Of a stretch of DNA of 64,000 bases, positions 7,737 to 16,382 are shown piece after piece (the first letter of the stretch is position 1; each line of letters begins with the position of its first letter). The notes beneath the pieces are model-generated. The model worked only from the letters and a program-made list of their open reading frames with translations, had not been told where the DNA came from and did not search any database. Location of the stretch: positions 5,123,918-5,187,917 of the forward strand of contig CP071065.1 in NCBI GenBank assembly GCA_017164015.1. The letters run 5' to 3'. The stretch comes from Nostoc sp. UHCC 0702 (GTDB lineage Bacteria > Cyanobacteriota > Cyanobacteriia > Cyanobacteriales > Nostocaceae). A program made the translations under genes and the position numbers.

Positions 7737-8801
7737 CTACACAGAAGTTACTAATTCAGGTGTAGACCAGCGATTAACTACTTTGCCTATAATTGACATT
7801 TCCTGAACCAAACGGTCAAATTTCTCAGGAGTTAAAGATTGGGGGCCATCAGATAAAGCCTTAGCTGGATTGGGGTGAACCTCAATCATCAAGGCATCTG
7901 TACCAGCAGCTATAGCAGCCATTGCCATTGGTGCAACATACTCAGATTTACCAGTACCGTGACTCGGATCGATCATGATTGGTAAATGTGTGAGCGATCG
8001 CAATACTGGAATCACTGATAAATCTAAAGTATTGCGAGCATATTTTGTATCAAAGGTTCTAATTCCCCGCTCACAAAGAATCACATTGGGATTTCCTGAT
8101 GCCAGAATATACTCTGCTGCCATCAACCACTCGTCAATTGTGGCTGACATCCCTCGCTTGAGCAGCACCGGTTTATCTTGTGCGCCTACCTTTTTGAGCA
8201 ATGCAAAGTTTTGCATATTTCTAGCGCCCACCTGAATCACATCAGCCACTCTCGCCACTGCCGGTAAATCAGCAGTATCCATAATTTCTGTGATAATGCC
8301 CAAACCTGTAGCTTCCCGCGCCGTAGCTAACAAATCTAATGCACTCTCACCATGTCCTTGAAACGCATAAGGTGAAGTACGAGGTTTGTAAGCTCCACCA
8401 CGCAGAAACTTTGCTCCTGCTGCCTTCACTCGCTTTGCTGTCTCTACAATCATCTGTTCATTTTCAACAGAGCAAGGGCCAGCTACTACCACTAGAGGAT
8501 GATATTCTCCAAAATAGACGCGACCGTTAGGTGTGGGTACAACAACTTCGCTAGCTTCTCCATGTCGAAATTCTCGACTAACCCGTTTGAAAGGTTTTTG
8601 CACTCGCATCACTTGCTGAATCCAAGGGCTAATCTCTTGAATCTGCAATATATCGATGATAGAAGTATCGCCAATTATCCCAAGGACAACTTTATGCACA
8701 CCGACACTTTTTTCTACGGTGACTCCCCAACCATCACTCACACTTTCGCTGATGCGAATGATTTCTTCAGCAGGCGTACCGCTCTTGAGTACTATAATCA
8801 T
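7737..8801 (-). CDS. aroG: 3-deoxy-7-phosphoheptulonate (DAHP) synthase
   Basis: A 354-residue enzyme that joins phosphoenolpyruvate and erythrose 4-phosphate, the first step of the shikimate pathway. An N-terminal ferredoxin-like regulatory domain (residues about 1-75) precedes a TIM barrel with VAGPCSVE, RGGAYKPRTSPYAF, CERGIRTF, MIDPSHGTG and IEVHPNP, the usual metal- and substrate-binding motifs of type I-beta DAHP synthases. It is the last gene of the scytonemin cluster (aroG in N. punctiforme naming) and supplies precursors for tryptophan and p-hydroxyphenylpyruvate. The gap to trpD is filled with TTAGGAG-type repeats. Confidence 0.95.
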   Translation of the reverse strand: MIIVLKSGTPAEEIIRISESVSDGWGVTVEKSVGVHKVVLGIIGDTSIIDILQIQEISPWIQQVMRVQKPFKRVSREFRHGEASEVVVPTPNGRVYFGEYHPLVVVAGPCSVENEQMIVETAKRVKAAGAKFLRGGAYKPRTSPYAFQGHGESALDLLATAREATGLGIITEIMDTADLPAVARVADVIQVGARNMQNFALLKKVGAQDKPVLLKRGMSATIDEWLMAAEYILASGNPNVILCERGIRTFDTKYARNTLDLSVIPVLRSLTHLPIMIDPSHGTGKSEYVAPMAMAAIAAGTDALMIEVHPNPAKALSDGPQSLTPEKFDRLVQEMSIIGKVVNRWSTPELVTSV

Positions 8802-8832
8802 CTTCTTTTTCCTTCTGTATAGTTAACAAAGC

Positions 8833-8940
8833 TTAGTTAGGAGTTAGGAGTTATAAGTTAGGAGTTAGGAGTTAGGAGTTATTATTCTGTTTCTCCCCAT
8901 CTCCCCATCTCCCCTGCTCCCCTGCTCCCCATCTCCGCGC
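8833..8940. repeat. Tandem repeats (TTAGGAG and CCCCATCT/CCCCTGCT units)
   Basis: Two arrays of short tandem repeats lie between aroG and trpD. The units match arrays elsewhere in the window (19010-19125, 48885-48930). They have no coding potential. Confidence 0.85.
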
Positions 8941-8954
8941 CAAGCAGGTAGCAA

Positions 8955-10097
8955 TTAGCGTAAAAACTCAGCAAGTTGTTCTAATTTTGTCCAAGCCGCA
9001 CCGCTTTGCAGAACTTTCTTAGCAAGGGCAATACCTTTAACACAACTTTCTAAAATATCTGTTGTGCCTTCAATGGTTTCACTTACTTGCAAAGCTAAAG
9101 CAGTATTCAATGCAACTACATCCTGCTGTGCTTGAGTGCCTTTACCTTGCAGAACTGCCTTCAAAATTTCCGCATTTTCTTGGACATCTCCACCCCGCAA
9201 GGCCTCAGTTGGTGCAGGACTTAAACCAAGTTCTTGAGGATTGAGGGTTAAAGAACGTACTTTTTGCTCTTGGAGTACGGCTAAGTAAGTGATGTCAGCT
9301 AAACCAGCCTCATCTAACCTTTCTTTGCCGTGGAGTGCGATCGCTCGCCGACATCCCAATTGTGATAACGCTTGAGCGATCGCTTCTAATAAAAGTGGGT
9401 CGTTCACACCAATAATTTGTCCTGTGGGCCGCATCGGATTTACTAGAGGCCCAAGCAGGTTAAAAATAGTACGCACTTTCAAAGTTTTCCGCAAAGCAGC
9501 AACTGCCTTGAGTGCCGGATGCCAGCCTGGAGCAAACAAAAAAGTGATACCAACCTCACCAACTGCTGCCTGTACTTTCTCTGGACTGGCGTTGAGATTT
9601 ATACCCAAAGCTTCTAACACATCAGCGGAACCAGCTTTGCTAGATGCTGAACGATTGCCATGTTTGGCAACTTTTACCCCTGCGCCTGCGGCAACAAAGG
9701 CAACAGCAGTGGAAATATTAAAGGTTGAAGCGCCATCTCCACCAGTTCCACAAGTATCAATTAGGGGGATTGGGGATTGGGTACTAGGGATTGGGGATTG
9801 GGAAAATTCTTCCCTAGTCACCAGTCCCCAGTCACCAGTCCCCAGTCTTTGGGATTGCAGGACAGTGGCCATGCCAACTAATTCTGCTGCGGATACGCCT
9901 TTGGCTTGAATTGCGGCTAAAATCGCCCCTGTTAGTACAGGGGGAATGGCATCTGTTAGCCAAGCTTGCATCAGATCCGTAGCTTGGGCACTTGTTAGTG
10001 ATTCTCGATTCAGCAACTGTTGCAATAAAGCCGGCCAGTCGTATGAGTCAAGATTAGAGGGAATGTTGTCTGGTGAGGCTTGAGTTACAGCTATCAT
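8955..10097 (-). CDS. trpD: Anthranilate phosphoribosyltransferase with a repeat-derived insertion
   Basis: A 380-residue enzyme that attaches phosphoribosyl to anthranilate in tryptophan synthesis. The conserved DTCGTGGDG diphosphate-binding loop and KHGNRSASS motif are present. About 30 extra residues lie between the helix ending MATVLQSQ and LIDTCGTGG, with sequence such as GTGDWG and SQSPIPSTQSPIP. They come from GGGGATT/CCCCAGT tandem repeats at about 9758-9851. Usual TrpD lengths are near 340-350, so the excess matches the insertion. The frame is intact and the catalytic loop unchanged, so the enzyme may still work. It belongs to the scytonemin cluster, and a housekeeping copy is expected elsewhere. 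Confidence 0.94.
   Translation of the reverse strand: MIAVTQASPDNIPSNLDSYDWPALLQQLLNRESLTSAQATDLMQAWLTDAIPPVLTGAILAAIQAKGVSAAELVGMATVLQSQRLGTGDWGLVTREEFSQSPIPSTQSPIPLIDTCGTGGDGASTFNISTAVAFVAAGAGVKVAKHGNRSASSKAGSADVLEALGINLNASPEKVQAAVGEVGITFLFAPGWHPALKAVAALRKTLKVRTIFNLLGPLVNPMRPTGQIIGVNDPLLLEAIAQALSQLGCRRAIALHGKERLDEAGLADITYLAVLQEQKVRSLTLNPQELGLSPAPTEALRGGDVQENAEILKAVLQGKGTQAQQDVVALNTALALQVSETIEGTTDILESCVKGIALAKKVLQSGAAWTKLEQLAEFLR
9758..9851 (-). repeat. Intergenic-type repeat captured inside trpD
   Basis: GGGGATTGGG and CCAGTCCCC units, the same as those around 37660-37750 and 49131-49288, lie inside the trpD coding region just before the codons for the DTCGTGGDG loop. Confidence 0.85.
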
Positions 10098-10143
10098 ATG
10101 GCTAATAGTTATTTGTCATTAATCATTAGCAAAGGATAAAGGA

Positions 10144-11385
10144 CTAATAACTAAGGACTTTCGCCACTGTTTGCACATCCTTATCGCCTCTACCGGAGCA
10201 ATTGATGACAATGCGGGGGCTGCCATTTAATTGAGGGCAGAGAGTTTCTAGATAAGCGATCGCATGAGCAGTTTCTAAGGCGGGTATAATTCCTTCTAGT
10301 TGTGAAAGCCTTTGAAATGCTTCTAATGCCTGTTTATCAGTCACACTATAATACTCAGCGCGACCAAGATCTTTTAAATAACTATGTTCAGGCCCAACGC
10401 CGGGATAATCCAATCCTGCACTAATTGAATGTGCTTCCACTACTTGACCATCATCATCTTGTAGTAAATAGCTCATCGCACCGTGCAAAACTCCAACTTT
10501 TCCTTTTGTGAGAGTGGCTGCATGTTTTTCTGTATCCACACCTTCACCTGCGGCTTCTACTCCAACTAGCCGCACAGAAGCTTCATCCACAAATTCATGG
10601 AATAATCCAATAGCATTGGAACCTCCACCTACACAAGCTAGAAGAATATCCGGTAAACCGCCCCATTTCTCTTGACACTGAACGCGAGTTTCTTTGCCAA
10701 TGACTGCGTGAAAGTCACGCACCAACATTGGGTAGGGATGGGGGCCAGCAACAGAACCGAGGATGTAATGTGTTGTTTCTACGTTAGTCACCCAATCCCG
10801 AATTGCCTCGGAAGTTGCATCTTTGAGGGTGCCTGTACCCGCCTCCACCGGACGAACTTCTGCCCCCATCAATTTCATGCGAAACACATTCAGGGCTTGC
10901 CGTTCCATATCGTGGATGCCCATGTAAATCACACAGGACAAACCAAACCTCGCGCACACAGTCGCAGTAGCTACACCATGCTGACCTGCACCTGTCTCTG
11001 CAATAATGCGCTGCTTGCCCATACGTTTAGCTAGCAAGACCTGAGCTAAAGCGTTATTAATTTTGTGAGCGCCGGTATGGTTTAAATCTTCACGTTTTAA
11101 GTAAATTTGCGGCCCCGTGCCATCAGGTCTGGCATAGTGTGCCGTGAGGCGTTCAGCAAAATATAAAGGGCTTGGTCTTCCTACGTAATCCCGCAGTAAG
11201 TTTTGCAGTTCAGCTTGGAAACTTGCTTCGTTGCGATATTGATGAAACGCCGCTTCCAACTCGCTTAATGCAGGCATTAAGGTTTCAGGAACGTACTTTC
11301 CGCCGAATTTTCCAAACCTGCCTAAAGAGTCAGGCTGCACGGTTGCAGGCGAGATTTTAGAATTGATGTTTTGTATGCTTACCAC
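10144..11385 (-). CDS. trpB: Tryptophan synthase beta subunit
   Basis: A 413-residue PLP enzyme that condenses indole and serine into tryptophan. It opens with the family signature FGRFGKFGGKYVPETLMPAL (residues about 24-43) and has the PLP-lysine region HTGAHKINNAL. GGGSNAIG and the C-terminal CSGRGDKD phosphate-binding motifs are also visible. The start is a GTG at 11385, and no ATG precedes the conserved region in frame, so the first 20 residues are uncertain. It sits between trpD and trpA in the scytonemin cluster. A tandem-repeat block (11413-11548) separates it from trpA where N. punctiforme has tyrP. Confidence 0.95.
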   Translation of the reverse strand: MVSIQNINSKISPATVQPDSLGRFGKFGGKYVPETLMPALSELEAAFHQYRNEASFQAELQNLLRDYVGRPSPLYFAERLTAHYARPDGTGPQIYLKREDLNHTGAHKINNALAQVLLAKRMGKQRIIAETGAGQHGVATATVCARFGLSCVIYMGIHDMERQALNVFRMKLMGAEVRPVEAGTGTLKDATSEAIRDWVTNVETTHYILGSVAGPHPYPMLVRDFHAVIGKETRVQCQEKWGGLPDILLACVGGGSNAIGLFHEFVDEASVRLVGVEAAGEGVDTEKHAATLTKGKVGVLHGAMSYLLQDDDGQVVEAHSISAGLDYPGVGPEHSYLKDLGRAEYYSVTDKQALEAFQRLSQLEGIIPALETAHAIAYLETLCPQLNGSPRIVINCSGRGDKDVQTVAKVLSY

Positions 11386-11412
11386 TGGTTTAAATCCTTG
11401 TTGTATTTCAAC

Positions 11413-11548
11413 TGGGGGGGATGGGGGGGATGGGGGAGATGAGGGGGATGAGGGGGATGAGGGAGATGGGGGGGATGAGGGAGATGAGGGGGATGAGGGA
11501 GATGGGGGGGATGAGGGGGATGAGGGGGATGAGGGAGATGGGGGGAAC
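11413..11548. repeat. GGGGGATGA/GGGAGATG tandem repeat array
   Basis: A purine-rich array of 9-base units between trpA and trpB. Open frames through it (GDEGDEGD, GMRGMREM) are by-products of the repeat. It resembles the arrays at 43597-43745 and 56100-56157. Confidence 0.9.
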
Positions 11549-11567
11549 TAAGAGAATAATTCCTGCC

Positions 11568-12404
11568 CTATGCCCTATGCCCTATACCCACTTCTTGCAA
11601 AGATGGAGTTTCTGTAATTGCTGCTTTAAGTTCTCGACAAAGTTGTTCTATAGCTTGCAATCCTTGTGATGGAGTACCTTCGGCTAACCGTTTGACAAAG
11701 GCACTACCAACAATCACTGCATCTGCACCCCATTCTTTTATCTGATATGCCTGTTCTGGGCCTGAGATGCCAAAGCCAACGCCGATAGGTTTGTCGGTGA
11801 CGCTTCGCAAATCTGTAAGTAAATACTTCACTCGGTCTTGGATTTGAGAACGTATTCCTGTAACACCTGTGACACTGACAAGGTAGATAAATCCCTGAGA
11901 TTGACGAGCGATCGCTTCTATCCTATCTCTAGAACTAGTAGGAGCTACGAGCAAAATTACGTCAATGCCAAAGGTTGCAGCAGTTTGTATTAATTCTTCT
12001 GCTTCTTCTAAGGGTAAGTCTGGCACTACTAACCCCTGCACCCCAGCAGTAGCAATTTCTGCTAAAAATGGTTTAATACCACGGTGCAAAATGGGATTGT
12101 AGTAAGTAAATAAAATGATCGGGGCTTTCAGGCTGGGACTGACATCTTGCAACATCTCCAGCACTTGCTCTAATTTTGTTCCTCTTTGTAAAGCGCGGGT
12201 TGCTGCTGCTTGAATCACAGGCCCATCTGCGAGAGGGTCGGAGTAAGGAACGCCTAACTCTATGAAGTCAGCACCATTGCGATCTAAAATGCGTAAAGCC
12301 TCGGCAGTGGTTTCTAAGTTAGGATCGCCAGCTGTGATAAAGGGAATTAAGGCAGTTTGTTGGCGATCCCGTAAAGTTTGAAAGTACTCAGATATAGAAG
12401 CCAT
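11568..12404 (-). CDS. trpA: Tryptophan synthase alpha subunit
   Basis: A 278-residue TIM-barrel enzyme that cleaves indole-3-glycerol phosphate to indole and glyceraldehyde 3-phosphate. ELGVPYSDPLADGPVIQ holds the catalytic Glu and Asp. GLVVPDLPLEE and GVGFGISGPEQA match the phosphate-binding region. The last residues (GIGHRA) are read from a GGGCATAGGGCAT repeat, so the native stop seems to have been replaced by repeat DNA with little effect. The gene follows trpC in the scytonemin cluster, with about 320 bases between. Confidence 0.95.
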   Translation of the reverse strand: MASISEYFQTLRDRQQTALIPFITAGDPNLETTAEALRILDRNGADFIELGVPYSDPLADGPVIQAAATRALQRGTKLEQVLEMLQDVSPSLKAPIILFTYYNPILHRGIKPFLAEIATAGVQGLVVPDLPLEEAEELIQTAATFGIDVILLVAPTSSRDRIEAIARQSQGFIYLVSVTGVTGIRSQIQDRVKYLLTDLRSVTDKPIGVGFGISGPEQAYQIKEWGADAVIVGSAFVKRLAEGTPSQGLQAIEQLCRELKAAITETPSLQEVGIGHRA

Positions 12405-12723
12405 GCTAATATTTCACCTAATAATGGGTAATAATTAATGTTTTCTCACGCAGAGGCGCAAAGGCGCAGAGAGGAGTAAGAAGTCTAATGTTTTAAGAAA
12501 AGGGTTAAGGGAGAAGAATAAAGAAAGTTATTTATTTGAGTGCTTAATTTCTCCCTTCGCCCTGCCTTCTGCAAGAAGCATTTTTTGGTTGGCAAAGATT
12601 CCCCTAATATTAGTTCGTAATTAAGAAGTCTAATTTTATTAGGGATTGAAGGTTTAAATCTGTTGCCTTGTTTTAGAAAATTGGTATAACTAGCGTTGAA
12701 ATGAAATAGGGAATAGGTTTTTT
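12405..12723. other. trpC-trpA intergenic region
   Basis: About 320 bases without a gene. It contains the common cyanobacterial fragment CGCAGAGGCGCAAAGGCGCA near 12451. I saw no promoter or RNA. Confidence 0.5.
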
Positions 12724-13569
12724 CTATACCTTTTCGAGAGCAGGGGTATCATCTTTTAGTAAATTCCGTACAGCTTGCTCTATGTCGTTTTGTTTAACTA
12801 AAGACTCTCCTACCAAAACTGCACGGGCACCAGCTTGAGCAACAAAAGATAAATCCGCAGGTGTATATAGTCCAGATTCACTAACGACGGTGATGCCCAA
12901 ACTTTGTAATTGTTGTTGGCGCTGTGCCAAAAGTTGCTGTGTGATTGCTAAATCAACTGTGAAATCTTCTAGGTTACGGTTGTTAATTCCTACTAAACGT
13001 AGGTCGTTTAAATTTAGCACTCGATCCAGTTCAGCCAAGGTATGAACTTCTACTAATGCATTCATGCCCAATTGATGAATCAGTTGCAAAAATTCCTGGA
13101 GTTTTTGGTCTGATAAGATGGCAGCAATCAACAATACTGCATCAGCGCCTGCTGTTCGTGCTAAATAAATTTGGTAGGGGTCAATGATAAACTCTTTGCA
13201 CAGTAGAGGTAATGTTAGGTGCGATCGCACTCTTCCCAGATTATCAAAACTGCCTTGAAAGAACTTATGATCAGTGAGGATTGAAAGACTTGCTGCACCT
13301 CCTCGATCATAAGCTTGGGCGATCGCTACTGGGTCAAAGTCAGCCCGGATAATCCCGCGACTGGGTGACGCTTTTTTTACTTCGGCAATTAAGCTTGGTT
13401 GGCTAGGATTTTGCTGCAAAGCTGTGAGAAAATTTCGCACAGGTGGAGCAGCAGTTAATTGATTTTGCAAAGCAGCTAGAGGCAGTTCTTGCTGCATTTG
13501 TGCAACTTCTTGCCATTTATACCAAACAATTTCTTCAAGAATGTGACGAGGAGCAACTTGCTGAGTCAT
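12724..13569 (-). CDS. trpC: Indole-3-glycerol phosphate synthase
   Basis: A 281-residue TIM-barrel enzyme that closes the indole ring from carboxyphenylaminodeoxyribulose phosphate. SLIAEVKKASPSRGIIR, ILTDHKFFQGS, LCKEFIIDPYQI, GINNRNLEDF and VSESGLYTPADL are all family signatures including the catalytic Lys and Glu. It sits between trpE and trpA in the scytonemin cluster. The gap to trpE is a repeat block (13575-13710), so a shared ribosome site or tight operon coupling is not seen. Confidence 0.95.
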   Translation of the reverse strand: MTQQVAPRHILEEIVWYKWQEVAQMQQELPLAALQNQLTAAPPVRNFLTALQQNPSQPSLIAEVKKASPSRGIIRADFDPVAIAQAYDRGGAASLSILTDHKFFQGSFDNLGRVRSHLTLPLLCKEFIIDPYQIYLARTAGADAVLLIAAILSDQKLQEFLQLIHQLGMNALVEVHTLAELDRVLNLNDLRLVGINNRNLEDFTVDLAITQQLLAQRQQQLQSLGITVVSESGLYTPADLSFVAQAGARAVLVGESLVKQNDIEQAVRNLLKDDTPALEKV

Positions 13570-13574
13570 AACCT

Positions 13575-13710
13575 GCTAGGGGCTAGGGGGATGGGGAGAT
13601 AGGGAGCAGGGGAGCAGGGGAGCAGGGGAGCAGGGGAGCAGGGGAGATGAGGGAGAAATAACAACTAACAACTGACAACTGACAACTGACAACTGACAAC
13701 TGACAACTAA
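13575..13710. repeat. GGGGAGCA and CAACTGA tandem repeats
   Basis: Two arrays, GGGGAGCAG units then ACAACTG units, fill the trpE-trpC gap. Their units recur inside the copA-like gene and before tyrA. Confidence 0.88.
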
Positions 13711-15908
13711 CTAATCACTATTGTCTGTTGAGTTTGTGTGTATGCACAGACGACGTTTTTAATCATTTCTAAACCGACTCCTCCTGCTAGAGTCATGATG
13801 GATTCGGGATGAAACTGAACCGCAGCGATGGGGAGTGTCTGATGCTCAATGGCCATAATTACGTCGTCATCAGAAATCGCTGTCACCTTCAGTTCGTTTG
13901 GCAAGCTTGGCGCTAGGGCAAATAATGAATGGTATCTACCGACTGTAAAGGATTCTGGTAAGTTTTTGAATAAAACAGAATCGGTATCGGTAACGAAAAC
14001 CCGCGAAGATTTACCATGTTGGGGATAGTTGAGAACTCCTAATTCTCCGCCAAACGCCTCCACGATGCCTTGCAGTCCTAGACAAACTCCGAAAATGGGA
14101 ATTTGACGACGGATACAAGCGGCTACAGTTTGGGGAACTTGAAAATCATTTGGTCTACCAGGCCCAGGAGATAAAACAACTAAGTCGGGGCGTTCTGTGT
14201 CAAATAGCGATTCTGGAAAGCCGTGACGTAGTGTTGTCACAGTGGCACCAGTTTGTCGTATGTAATTGGCTAGTGTATGCACAAATGAGTCTTCATGGTC
14301 TATCAGTAAGATGCGTTTGCTAGTTCCAACATCTGCAATAGATTTGCTTACTGTTAGGGAATCGGACTCTTGAATTTTTTCGCTAGTTTGTTTGGCGCGA
14401 CGAATTGTCTCAAATAAAGCTGCGGCTTTGGTAATTGTCTCTTTTTCTTCTGCTTGTGGTATGGAGTCATAAAGGACTGTAGCACCAACTCGCACCTGAG
14501 CGATCGCATCTTTTAAGCGAATTGTCCGCAGGATTAACCCTGTATTCAAATTGCCATTAAAGTTTAAATAGCCCACTGCTCCACCATACCAACGTCGAGG
14601 GCTGCGTTCATGCTGTTCGAGAAACTCTATTGCTGCTCTTTTGGGTGCGCCGGTGACTGTAACGGCCCAAGTATGACTGAGAAATGCATCTAAGGCATCA
14701 AATTCTGTTCTGAGTAAGCCCTCGACATGATCCACTGTATGGATTAAGTGACTATACAATTCTATTTGCCGACGACCAATAACTCGTACTGAACCAGGTT
14801 CACAAATCCGCGATTTGTCATTGCGATCTACGTCAGTACACATCGTTAACTCAGCTTCGTCTTTATGTGAGTTGAGTAAATGACGAATTTGAGCGGCATC
14901 ATCAATGGCATCTTGTCCCCGACTAATAGTACCACTAATGGGACAAGTTTCTACACGTCTGCCTTCAACTCGGACAAACATTTCTGGAGATGCACCAATC
15001 AAATATTCTCCACCAAGATTAAAAATGAATCCATAAGGACTAGGATTAATTTCTTTTAAGGTTTCAAATAGTTTGCTGGGTAGTTGTTCGCAGCTTTCAA
15101 AAAAGTTTTGACTGGGAACTACTTCAAATAAGTCGCCACGGCGGAAGTAATCGAGTACAGTCTCGACTTGTTTGGCATACTCACCTATGTTATGGTCAGC
15201 AGTTTGAGTTGGCAGAAGACGCTTTCCTAGATAATCAACAGATTCACCTGTGCGAGGCAGATTATTTGTACTGCCATGCACTGTTGCAAATTCATATTGA
15301 AAACAAAATGCACGTTGCTGATAGTAGTCTACAATAATCAATTCATCAGGTAGATAAAGTACCAAATCTCTTTGATCTGTGGGACGCTCTAAACGCTGTT
15401 GAATTGGCTCAAACTGAAAAACTAAATCATAACCAAATGCACCATACAATCCTAAATGCTCGTCTTCTTCACTAGAAAAAGTATGGAGAATTTCGCGGAT
15501 AACTGTAAATGCTGAAGGTTGTTTACTGCGCTCTTCTTCGGCAAAGAATTGGTTTGTCGGTTTAACTAATCCTGTGATATAGTTATTGGTTTGATTGACT
15601 TGACCAAGTTGTTTTGAGTGTGATAGGCACTTCTTAAGCAATGGTAAAAGTACCTGACCGCGATCGTTGAGTGCTGTGAGCGTAAAGGTATTGTCCCGTG
15701 TACTCAATTCTAGCGGTGGATTGACAAAGCCAATGGCCCATCTCTTATATCTTCCTGGATATTCGTAGCTGCTATTTAACAAGCCTCCACGCTGAGAATT
15801 TAAGTGGAAAAGAATATCTTCGAGAGCAGTCTCTATCTTAACTTCTGTGATGGAGCGAGAAATATGAACACCACCAAGGGTTGTGTAGGAATAGGAATCA
15901 ACAATCAT
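13707..15908 (-). CDS. trpE: Anthranilate synthase, fused TrpE-TrpG
   Basis: A 733-residue fusion. Residues about 1-520 are the chorismate-binding component (GEYLIGASPEMFVRV, CPISGTISRGQDA, CTDVDRNDKSRICEPGSV). Residues about 530-733 are the glutamine amidotransferase (ILLIDHEDSFVHTL, catalytic Cys in GVCLGLQG, His in VQFHPESIMT). It converts chorismate plus glutamine to anthranilate. Such fusions occur in secondary-metabolite loci and in some bacteria. This copy lies in the scytonemin cluster. The inhibitor-binding region was not examined in detail, so feedback control is unknown. Confidence 0.95.
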   Translation of the reverse strand: MIVDSYSYTTLGGVHISRSITEVKIETALEDILFHLNSQRGGLLNSSYEYPGRYKRWAIGFVNPPLELSTRDNTFTLTALNDRGQVLLPLLKKCLSHSKQLGQVNQTNNYITGLVKPTNQFFAEEERSKQPSAFTVIREILHTFSSEEDEHLGLYGAFGYDLVFQFEPIQQRLERPTDQRDLVLYLPDELIIVDYYQQRAFCFQYEFATVHGSTNNLPRTGESVDYLGKRLLPTQTADHNIGEYAKQVETVLDYFRRGDLFEVVPSQNFFESCEQLPSKLFETLKEINPSPYGFIFNLGGEYLIGASPEMFVRVEGRRVETCPISGTISRGQDAIDDAAQIRHLLNSHKDEAELTMCTDVDRNDKSRICEPGSVRVIGRRQIELYSHLIHTVDHVEGLLRTEFDALDAFLSHTWAVTVTGAPKRAAIEFLEQHERSPRRWYGGAVGYLNFNGNLNTGLILRTIRLKDAIAQVRVGATVLYDSIPQAEEKETITKAAALFETIRRAKQTSEKIQESDSLTVSKSIADVGTSKRILLIDHEDSFVHTLANYIRQTGATVTTLRHGFPESLFDTERPDLVVLSPGPGRPNDFQVPQTVAACIRRQIPIFGVCLGLQGIVEAFGGELGVLNYPQHGKSSRVFVTDTDSVLFKNLPESFTVGRYHSLFALAPSLPNELKVTAISDDDVIMAIEHQTLPIAAVQFHPESIMTLAGGVGLEMIKNVVCAYTQTQQTIVIS

Positions 15909-16382
15909 GAGTCATCTCTATACAATAATTACTAGTTCTTAGTCTAGAGTCATTCGTTGTGAGCAACTAATTTTACACAAAAGGTAAATTAGAAAGGGAT
16001 TTTATATTAAACTTGTGACAATTTTAATGTTTAATCTAAGTTAATGCCAATATTATTTCTTTGCCGATTCTTTATTTAGCGTACTCGATTTTCAACATTT
16101 GATAAATGAACATTTTTTAGATATGAGTATCATTTTATTCGTTTATAGTATTTTTATAAGTAAAAATACAGGAATTAATGCGATTGTATGCATCTATCTA
16201 AGGTAAGAAATATCGCGTCTAGTTGAGGTAAAGAATTTAACTTTGATGCTGCTGCTTCCTAGCTTGAAAATACTTTGTGTCTTAGTGTAAAAAAATTTTA
16301 ACCCACAAAAGACACAAAGATAAAAAGTGTTTTCATTCGTTATGATGTTCGTAGTTGATTATGGCTACTTCTAACCACTGAC
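15909..16382. other. aroB-trpE intergenic region
   Basis: 474 AT-rich bases without a convincing gene. It may hold an internal promoter for trpE. An AACCCACAAAAGACACAAAGA repeat scrap lies near 16300. Confidence 0.45.

Noticed and set aside
11363..11669. Plus frames GDEGDEGD and GMRGMREM
   Set aside because: Pure by-products of a 9-base tandem repeat.
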